Position numbers and translations under genes: made by a program. Shown piece after piece: positions 55,560 to 64,000 of a DNA stretch of 64,000 nucleotides. The DNA lies in the NCBI GenBank assembly GCA_038373885.1, contig JAWZYV010011613.1, forward strand, positions 186,001-250,000. Direction: 5' to 3'. A model generated the notes under the pieces. The model was not told the origin of the DNA. It was given only the letters and a program-made list of their open reading frames with translations, and ran no database searches. This DNA comes from Cheiracanthium punctorium (taxonomy: Eukaryota; Arthropoda; Arachnida; Araneae; Cheiracanthiidae). The stretch's first letter is position 1; each line of letters starts with the position of its first letter.

Positions 55560-58500
55560 TTGATTTTATTCTTTCATATTGATCATAAAGCACATTTTTT
55601 CTCATAAGAAGCTCTAAATTCTAGAGCTGGTGTGATACTATATTCAGTACAGAACTTTAATATATGAAATTTCATATTCAGTCATGTAATGGTGTGGGGT
55701 TTGGGCTATTCAGGATGTTTAATATTTTCACAAATTTCTGTATGGTGTAAGAAAATTTTTCTTGGGATGCACTTAATTTTAAAAGCTTAAATAAAAACTA
55801 GAAGTTTATTTTTATCAGAATGTTTTAATTGCATCTAATACAGATAGACTAGTTTTTATAAATTTCAACTGTAATTATTTCTACACACATTAATATTCTC
55901 AAAGAATAAGGAATGAATACTTTTATTCAGTTTCCAAAATTTAATTTTCAGACTTTATAATAGTATCATTTCAACTGATATTTTGTTGAGTAATTTTATT
56001 TATTTAGCAGAAATTAAAATGTGGTTGAGTTAAATATTCTTTGTAAAAAATATTTTGACAGTCATTCTCACACATCATTATCTTTATTTATACACTGTCA
56101 TATAGTTTAAAAAGAATAAACTCAAGTTAATGATTTAGTATCGAATTGTATTATTAACATATTTTACACTGTGTGTGAAGCCACTATTGAACTAAATAAA
56201 ATTTTTATTTTTAAGGTTTTTCTTAATATTTTGTGCAAAATTTGTCATAAATTTTGATACTGAATGATTTTTCAGATCCAGCATTCTGTAAAGATAAAAA
56301 TTGCTTTTTGTAGTTTTCTGTGTTTTGGGGGGAAAGATTGCATTCAATATTATAATGTAAAGCAATGGTGTAGCAGTATCTGGGTATGATACATCTAGTA
56401 GTTTAAGTAAACCAGTGCTTTGTCAGATGATCAAAGAAAATATTAGTAATTACTAAATTTGGAGAGCTTGTGATGAATTATAGAAACTATGTTACCTCAG
56501 TATCATAAAACTATTGATATGAAATTTTGGAACTATTATGTTAATTAAGCAGTGAGAACTTCATAAATTACCCGATGCAGACTAATTTTCATGTATAAAT
56601 CTAAGTTTATATGATGGTATGGCAGTGAGATAAGCTTAACTGTTGTGAAAGATATATATATATATATATATAAACTGTTTTGTCTTAACCACAGAAATTT
56701 AAATTTTACTTTATTCTGCAGGATTTTTTGTTTAAAATTTGCAGTTTTCTTGTCAATAACATAGATCTGATGTTTCGATTGAAATAGACCATCTTGTATA
56801 AACTTTTTCAAATTAAAAGAAAGAAAAATGATAGGGGAGATGGGTGTACAGTGGGCCAATTTTTAGATTCTTAAATATAATTCTAAAACTATTTTAAAAA
56901 CAGAATATCAAACTAATTTATTCAATTTTCTGATCTATTGGCTGTCCTAATTAATTTTGGTTCAGTTCTAAGAAAGTTTTTGTACAATAAAAGAACATTT
57001 TTCTTAGGTACTTTTTGTTGACTCATTGTACTCCATAAAGAGGCCCATTGAGTCAACAAATGGAGATAGTGGGTAATTTCAATTTTTTTGCCTGACAATC
57101 TATAGTATTAAGTTAGATATTAAAGTAGCTCAAAGTTTATAAGGTAAATGTTAATTTTATGGTTCTAAAACATACTCATATTAATTTGTTAATAAAATTA
57201 AAGAAAAAGGTTTTACTTGAAAAATATCACTTTGAGTCCTATTAAGTTTACAAAATTTTAGTTTAGTCCTACATTTGATTTTGGCAACTTTCTCACAATA
57301 TATTAACTGTCTGCTGTATAAATGTCTGCCTCATCAAAGTTAAGTGCATAACTTGGATGAATTCCTTTCATGTAGTGCACTTCAAAATCACTTTGAATTT
57401 TCTTTCAACTTTAGTAACATAGTGTTTAAAGCTGCATTTTTTTGTGTAGACCTTAAATAATATGAAATCAATGTCAACATTAAAATCTTCAAATTCCAAA
57501 TTCTGAAAGTCAGATTCACTAGAAGATTGTTTTCAATCTTCTTAAGTTGAGCTCAGTTTGAGTAATTGCTTGCAATTTTTTTTTTCTCCCTCCTACTTAT
57601 ATCATTAGGTCTTTCACTCTTCTTTTTTTTCCAATCATCTCATTTTCGATTGTGATTTGGCAGGTGTATCTCCAAGAATTTCTGTTTTCTTTAGGTTGCC
57701 TGTTTTTTCTCTTTTGCATCAGAGTTACAAAAAGGCTTTTTCCATTGGTGGTGTCATTTTTTGTTTTGCATAATTTTGAGAAACTTCTGTGGCTGGTGTG
57801 GAAAACTTATTTAGATAAATGTATATCATCCAAGCATTAAAAAGTAAGAAACTTGCATGAAGACAATAAGTATATAAATAGAGACACAATGGGTTCTTGA
57901 CGTACTGTACCCCATTATGAGCTATTATTTTTCACCTCAAAATTCCAAATCATTAAAATATTCATTTGAATACAACATAATAGAAAAGAAGGTAATTTTG
58001 GCTATATAAACATTTCACTTAACAACTCATAATTACTTAACAAATTTCAAATGTAATAATATAAAATCTTAATTTCTTAAAGATTGCATGCAGATGATAG
58101 AAAACAAAGTAGCTCTTTCTGTCCTCCTCAATCAAAGTGAGATGTTTAACTTTTTCACATAAAGTTAAGTCGTTTCATACCTACTTTAAATAATTTTCTT
58201 ATTTGAAAACTATTCACTGAACCACAAATATCTTCAATGACCCCCTATACTCCACTCTCCCCTATGTGTATAATTTATGAAAAAGCTTGATTTAGTCCTT
58301 TTTGCTTAGTTATTTTATATTGTTTCACCTGTCAAACTAGTATAACTTTAAATTTAATATAATGGGCTTGAAAAATTAATAGTGGTAACATATTTCTTTT
58401 ATGATGTAAGATGGAATCTACTTGTCTCCCTTATATAGCATATTATAGTTTTATTCTTCGCCTTTCTTAGCGAATTGACTTGCTCATCCAGGCCCATGCT

Positions 58501-59130
58501 TATTGGTTAGGGTGTACTGGAAAAAATTGTATTGCCTACTCTTCTGTCGAATAAGTTTAAAATTTTATTGCAGCTCTTGCTGATTTTTTCCCCCTTTGAT
58601 CTAGGATTTGCTGTACCACTCTCCATACTTTCTTAATTTAAGATCTCCTTTAATTTTGCAGATGAAGGAAACACTTTGTTATTCAGTTCTAAACTGTAAA
58701 GCTGTAGATTGCTTCAATTGAATCATAAAGTGAATTTGTGTCATTTCAGGTATTCTACATAAAGCCAAGAAATGCTATAAATTTTATTTAGTAACTTGTT
58801 TTATGTCTGCTGTTGTCATAAGGTTACCACTATTGAATTTCCAACCCATGTGCATTTGTCTAATATTTTCATATTCTTAAAAAGTTCCTGAATGCTATGA
58901 AATGTACTTTTCCTTTCCTTAAGTCTTGTGAGAATTTTGGTTATTTAACTGCTATCACTAATGCTAAAGATGTAATATAATGTTGTTTTCCCCTTTGTTT
59001 TGTGATTTGTTTTTACATTTTCATGTGTATAAAGTTAGCTTTTATGTTAATTCTTGTAATCTGTAGTTTATATTTGTAGCTAAATTTATGATAAATAAAG
59101 AGATAATGTATAAGGGATTCTGTATTCTTT
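55560..59130 (+). other. Probable 3' UTR of TM9SF2 with candidate poly(A) signals
   Basis: No gene or recognisable transposon is seen here. AATAAA occurs at 55790, 56195 and 59094. The last follows an AT-rich run free of repeats and is followed by a U/GU-rich stretch, so I favour it as the distal end of a UTR up to 3.5 kb; shorter isoforms could use the first two. An (AT)n microsatellite is at 56651-56672. Transcript extent is inference. Confidence 0.5.
59094..59099 (+). terminator. Candidate distal poly(A) signal AATAAA
   Basis: AATAAA sits inside gataaataaagag and is followed within about 40 bases by a T-rich stretch (gtattctttaatag). Confidence 0.45.
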
Positions 59131-60072
59131 AATAGTTTAAAAATTAGTTCAATGATGTATAAAAAAAAAAACTTTGTAAATGACAATAACTTGTAAAATA
59201 TTTCATTATCTATTGAAAAATCATTATTTACATTTATAACTAATATTTTTCTGTTTCTGGAGTTGAGAGGGTTTAGATTGTTAATTGTTTAATACAATTC
59301 TCTATTTGTTTAAAACATTAGTATCAGGCTTGTCAGATTTGCTGCCCAGGTAGATATCCCCATTTTCCCCAGCGGGGTAGGTTTTTTCTTGGGTAAACTG
59401 GGTTTTTTAAGCTAAAACTTTGATTTGCATCATTTTAAAAGAAATATCAGAATAATACTTTCATTTTTTGTAGAAGTATTTAATTTCTTAAAAAAAAATT
59501 TAAGTTTATTTCAATTAAAGATTATTTTTATCACTAATGAAACTGTAAATCCTCATTAAAATCTTTGTTTTCTACCAGTCATAATGCTGTATAAAAGATA
59601 TTTTTAGTAATTTTTGATAGTTGAAATTTGTCATAAAATTTTCTGTGACCAAATAAACAGTATTCTAGTGGTAGTTGTTTAAATAATATATAATCATAAA
59701 GAATATAGCTATACAAATGCATAAGGTAATTTTTTATTGAAAGGAAAAGGTGTTTATGCAAACATAATATCTAATATTTCCTCTTCAGAATATTTAGAAA
59801 TAAAACAACCATTCAAATATGATAATAATTTCTTGGCTGTATAATAAAAGCAGGTCTGGCTGCACTGTATTGCACTAACTGTTGAAATTAGATATCACTG
59901 GATTAATAAATCAATACCACAAAATGAAGAAGTAATATATATTATAGAATGAAAGGAATTATGTAAGTCAGTTCTGAACGGGCAAGTGAGGAAAGGCTGA
60001 ATAAAAATGATAAAGTCTCAGCTAATTTCACATAAGTCCGTCAATACTAACTAAAACTTTTCAGCAGACTTC
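59131..60072 (+). other. Downstream of TM9SF2, nothing recognised
   Basis: AT-rich sequence with a short GC-richer patch at about 59330-59400 of unknown origin. Confidence 0.4.
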
Positions 60073-61766
60073 CATGGTTCGGACGGTGCTTAAAATACCT
60101 TAAAAAGTACTTACTTTTTTTTTTCATTTTTAAGGCCTTTAAAAAGTGCTTAAAAAGTACTTAATTTTTTACCTATATCCTTAAAGTTTCTCAGTACAGC
60201 CGCAAGGTGCTTAAAAAGTGCTTAATTTCTAGTGGTAATCGACCGTAAAATCATCTGGCATCGAAACTTTTCGTTCCCCTTTTCCAGCCTCAAGCTGCGT
60301 TCATATTGATCGTACCGTAACGCGATGACGTCATACGTTGGAGCCCCTTTTCAATAGCCAAGGGCCCCCTTAGGAGCCAGTCCGGGCCTTACTGAATCTC
60401 AACCAAAACTAGTCTGTTGCGCCCGGTGCGAGTTTAACCATTCTACCCCCCCCCCCCCCCCAAAAAAAAAAAAGTTCATCTAAAAGTTTATCTATAAGTT
60501 ATTTCTGTTTTTTCGCCGTGCGGCTTTGCGCCCTGTGAAGGAGCACTGTACCGAATAAACACTGCCTTACTCTATTATTAAAGTAAAAACTCGACTACAC
60601 TACAAGTAATTGGCAAGCTCAGGAAACGCTGAGTGCTTTTAAAATAAACCCCAATGTTATAAATATCAAAAGTAATAAATGAATAGAAATATCAACAACA
60701 CACAACATTCAAAGCTTAAAACAAACAATTCGCTGAAGCACACTCATTACGTAATCAACAGCTGGCCGTCCGCGGAGAAAAAAAAAAATGTTTACTTTTG
60801 ACTGGAGCCTGCTCATCGGATCGCTGTTTCACTTTATCAGCATGTGCTATACTGTCCGAACTTTTTGCGAACGCAAGAAGTTTTTACAAGTTATTTATTT
60901 ATTTCTATAAATTCGCCTTTGTGAATATAAAAACTGATGTTTTATATAAAATCGGACACTGATTATTTGAAAATGGAAATTGTAAGCTTCGTAAAATAGC
61001 GGTAAATACTTTAAAACATATGGGAAAGGAGATATTTTTACCACTTATTCCCCCCCCCCCCCCCCCCCCCGAAATACATCCCAGTGCGATGTTTCTTTTT
61101 CTCTTTTTTTTTTTTTTTTCAAAGGGAGGGGATCGCGGGTGCGGCATTTCTGATAATTTTCTAGTTAATTAAGCTCATTTTCGTGGGTGCGATGGGTGCA
61201 GCGTTTCTGCCATAAATTACGGTATATGGACATACATGTTACTTGAGAGAAAAAAAGGAATTATTTTGTCTGTATTAATTGCTTGTACATACATGTGCAA
61301 GAAATTGTGGGCTTTTCAATTTTGGAAAATTGGCACATTTGCACTTAAAGCAACAACCTGCCAACTTTACAATAAGAAAATCTAAAGTTTGGTAATAACG
61401 AAAGTAATAAGGGGCTGTCCATAAATGATGTCACGCTTTTTAAAAAATATTCTTTGCCTCCTGCTCACACTTCACCATACCACCCTTGGCACATGTCATG
61501 CTGTATTACATTTACATATACTTACAGTTTAAAAACAAAGCACTATACTAGAAATCAAATTTAATTTTCTGATTTTAAATGTTTTTATTTTAATGTAAAT
61601 GTATAATGTCACACATCTTGTCCCCCCCCCTCCCCCCTCGTCACAATTTCACAGCCCTCCTTTCCTCCAAGCATGACATCATTTGTGGATAGACCCTACT
61701 TAAGAAAATTTTGGGGGTCCTTAAAAAGTGCTTATTTTTTTTGCTCCGAAAAGAGTCTGAACCATG
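60073..61766. mobile_element. 1.69-kb non-autonomous DNA element, copy 2 (5-bp TSD ACTTC)
   Basis: Near-identical to 7801-9466 and in the same orientation, with the same CATGGTTC ends. ACTTC flanks both sides (60068-60072 and 61767-61771). Differences are mainly in homopolymer lengths (the poly-C near 61051 is longer), scattered substitutions and a 12-base local duplication at the nested MITE border. Confidence 0.85.
61410..61697. mobile_element. 288-bp MITE nested in copy 2
   Basis: Same element and site as 9110-9397. Here it is preceded by gtaataacgaaagtaataa instead of gtaataa. Confidence 0.65.
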
Positions 61767-61771
61767 ACTTC

Positions 61772-63111
61772 ACGCACAATGGAAGCAGTTTTTAAAAGAC
61801 TTGCTCAATGTAAAAGACAGTGTAAAACTTGTAAAATGATTAAAAGTATTTTCAATAAGATAAAAACAGTTTTATTTCAATCCTTATACTTTAAAGTCAT
61901 TCATCCGGTTACAGTCCTTGAAAAAGCCACAAAGTAAGTAAAAACAGAACTTACGTTATCATTTACTGTTACAAATTGAAGTATTCCTTTCGAAAAGGCA
62001 AGTGCTCACTTGAGCCGACGATTATAGTACTCGTATTATCTTAACATTGTCAAACTAAAAATGCTAAAAGAAAAAGAACTAAGCAAGCAAAGCAGAGCTA
62101 AGCAAGCAAAAAAAACTGAGCAGCACCAGCCAGGCATCAAAGCTAGAAGTATTTAAATCTTAGCTGCGATCGGCGAAGTACGCTAAGCTAAGGACATGCG
62201 TGAAGAACGGCACATGCGAGGTGCGCGGCGTCATTGGACGATTGGCGTTAATCTGCATAAAGCAAAAGTCAAAGTTAATTTGCATAACGCAAAAGTGCGT
62301 TAGCAGTTGTTCACATTTGAGAAACCAATTAGGTAAGAAACTTTTAAGAGATGTTTTAAAGCATTACAGGTTAAATTAATGCTATGAATTGATTGACCGA
62401 TATTGAATTACGGCAAATAAAAGAATTTTAGAGGTTAACTTTTAGAATCAAATGTGAACTGAAACTTGTTTTCTGTTTGCATTTAAGCTTAAAAGAAGTA
62501 TTTACGAGTAAAGTACGGTAACAAGACCGAAAATAACGCTTTAATGCCTGATAGGTCTAACATATTATAATGAATTACAACTTAACTCTGTGTTATTCAT
62601 TAACTATTTTAATATTAAAAAGAAATGTGCAGGTAGGTTTTTGACATTCATTTTTTATATCACTTTAAAGAAAATAAAATAATTTGAGAAATTCTATGTA
62701 TTGTGTTATATTGCTAACATTTTCTTTCATATTTAAATCACTGGACTTTTATAAATTTATTATGAAAAAATAATAACATTAATAATATCACTTCTTAAAT
62801 TACAAAATAAGAAGATAAATCTTTGTCTAAAGCAATAAAAATTATGCTTATGCTTTGTTTTACTATACCCACTGAAAAAGTATTCAAGTAAAAGCAAAAT
62901 TAGTCACTTCAGTTTAGTGAGTAACTAATTAGTTTTTGAGTTTTTGAAATATAAGAAGTTATTGTTATTTGTTGCACTATGCTGTTTTTATGAAGAAAAA
63001 TGCTTTACAAATGAAACCGATATAGGAAATTTGCTTTATACTCATACTTTTTTGGGAGGGTGTGCATTTCTGCTTGTACAATTTTGTACAGTAACTTCAT
63101 TTTCCTTATAT
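61772..63111. other. Intergenic; includes a GC-richer candidate promoter patch
   Basis: 62150-62335 is richer in CpG than its surroundings. It has two tandem copies of gttaatytgcataamgcaaaagt (from about 62247 and 62273) and CCAAT shortly before aggtaagaaac, which could be a splice donor. No start codon frame of note. Whether this is a promoter or repeat is open. The rest is AT-rich. Confidence 0.3.
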
Positions 63112-63742
63112 CAGAGCCCAGTCAAGACAACTATGGGCCCTGGGCAGAAGAAAAAATTAGGCCCCTTGCAATAACCTCCCCATAAAAACAAAAAGAAAAT
63201 GATTGGTTTATGCTGAAAGTTTGAAATATCTTACCCCTTCCAAACACATATTTTGTTTTAAGTAATCTGAAATAAATAGATATAGCTACATTATGTCAAA
63301 GAAACAGATAGTTAATTGTTACAGCGAAATGCTATATCACAGTTGCTAACATGTACTGAATATAACCACTTTTTGTAAACAGTCATTTTTGTAAATATTT
63401 CTGAAAATAACAAATAATTAAAAAATTTGCTATTTTTTAACATTAAAAAATACTCTTTACAAAATGAGGCTTGTTATTTTCCTACATATTGGTATGCTAT
63501 ACCAACTATAGAGGATTTCGAAGAATCAAAAATAAGTTTAAACTAATTTATACACGAACGTAAATTTGAATTATTTTCATTGTTCATACTTTATAACTAA
63601 AAAATCATTTAATTTTTGAATTTTTTTATCCTTTGTAATTTTATTGTAAAATTATAAACATGTAAGATGTAAAATTTTTGGGCCCTTAAATCTGTGAGCC
63701 CTGGGCAGTTGCCCCATTTTCCCTGCCGGTAAAATGGCACTG
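63112..63742. mobile_element. 631-bp hAT-type MITE with perfect 8-bp duplication
   Basis: CCTTATAT occurs exactly on both sides (63104-63111 and 63743-63750). The tips are CAGAGCC and, reversed, CAGTGCC. Subterminal gggccctgggcag (left) and its inverse near 63700 strengthen the pairing. No ORF. Confidence 0.8.
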
Positions 63743-64000
63743 CCTTATATAGATATATTTTCATAAAAATTATTACTTATACCACCTTTTTTAGGAGGAG
63801 AGGGATAAACAGTTACATGGATAATGTAAATTATTTTATTTTAGAAAAGATAAATCTTTCAAAAAGATATCCATTTGTTTTGCTTTACTGCATTTCTATT
63901 TGCACAATGTTGTACATTAGATATATATACATAGCTTGATATATTTTAATGGTATGTCACTAAAGTTTCTATTACTTATAATTTACTAAGCTAATATTAG
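63743..64000. other. AT-rich window end
   Basis: Nothing recognised. Confidence 0.5.

Overview
The window is an AT-rich, intron-rich and transposon-dense stretch of animal nuclear DNA. I infer an arthropod, most likely a chelicerate such as a spider. The reasons are long TE-filled introns, a mixed DNA-transposon load (Helitron, piggyBac, Tc1, pogo/Tigger, hAT-like) and a copia element with a Drosophila-copia-type half-tRNA primer site. The species assignment is inference.

The only host protein-coding gene I can support is the 3' two-thirds of a TM9SF2 (nonaspanin) orthologue on the + strand. It has 13 exons between 4792 and 55559, which join in phase into 474 residues plus a TGA stop. Upstream exons (signal peptide and most of the lumenal domain) lie outside the window. 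Exons fall in tight clusters (11727-12720, 27055-27353) separated by large introns of 5.1, 14.3, 5.5, 10.5, 8.4 and 3.3 kb that are filled with nested mobile elements. A long 3' UTR probably follows, with a good poly(A) signal at 59094.

Region by region. 1-1351: the 5' part of a minus-strand Helitron with a broken N-terminal ORF and two tandem 5' ends. 1352-2475: a degraded inverted-repeat element holding a small hAT-type MITE. 2976-4613: a 1.6-kb element with about 330-bp terminal inverted repeats, each carrying a U4-snRNA-like and a tRNA-Arg-like segment. 7801-9466: a 1.67-kb element (5-bp target duplication) that recurs nearly identically at 60073-61766. 13559-23744: a piggyBac element (TTAA duplication) broken by a nearly intact copia retrotransposon, which has an extra partial tandem copy. 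This piggyBac sits in another element that contains a ~180-bp tandem array (to 24875). 29924-31916: a hAT-like element with terminal subrepeats. 32998-40005: a probable single element with an internal tandem array, interrupted by a Tc1, a pogo, a Tigger fragment, a foldback and a hAT-like MITE. 43886-51190: fossil Tc1 and pogo pieces and a TTAA-flanked element. 53937-55277: another Tc1 fossil just before the last exon. 60073-64000: the second long repeat, a GC-richer candidate promoter patch, and a hAT-type MITE with a perfect 8-bp duplication.

Apart from TM9SF2, the coding content is all transposon-derived and mostly broken. No CRISPR, rRNA or convincingly functional tRNA was seen. All alignments were made by eye.
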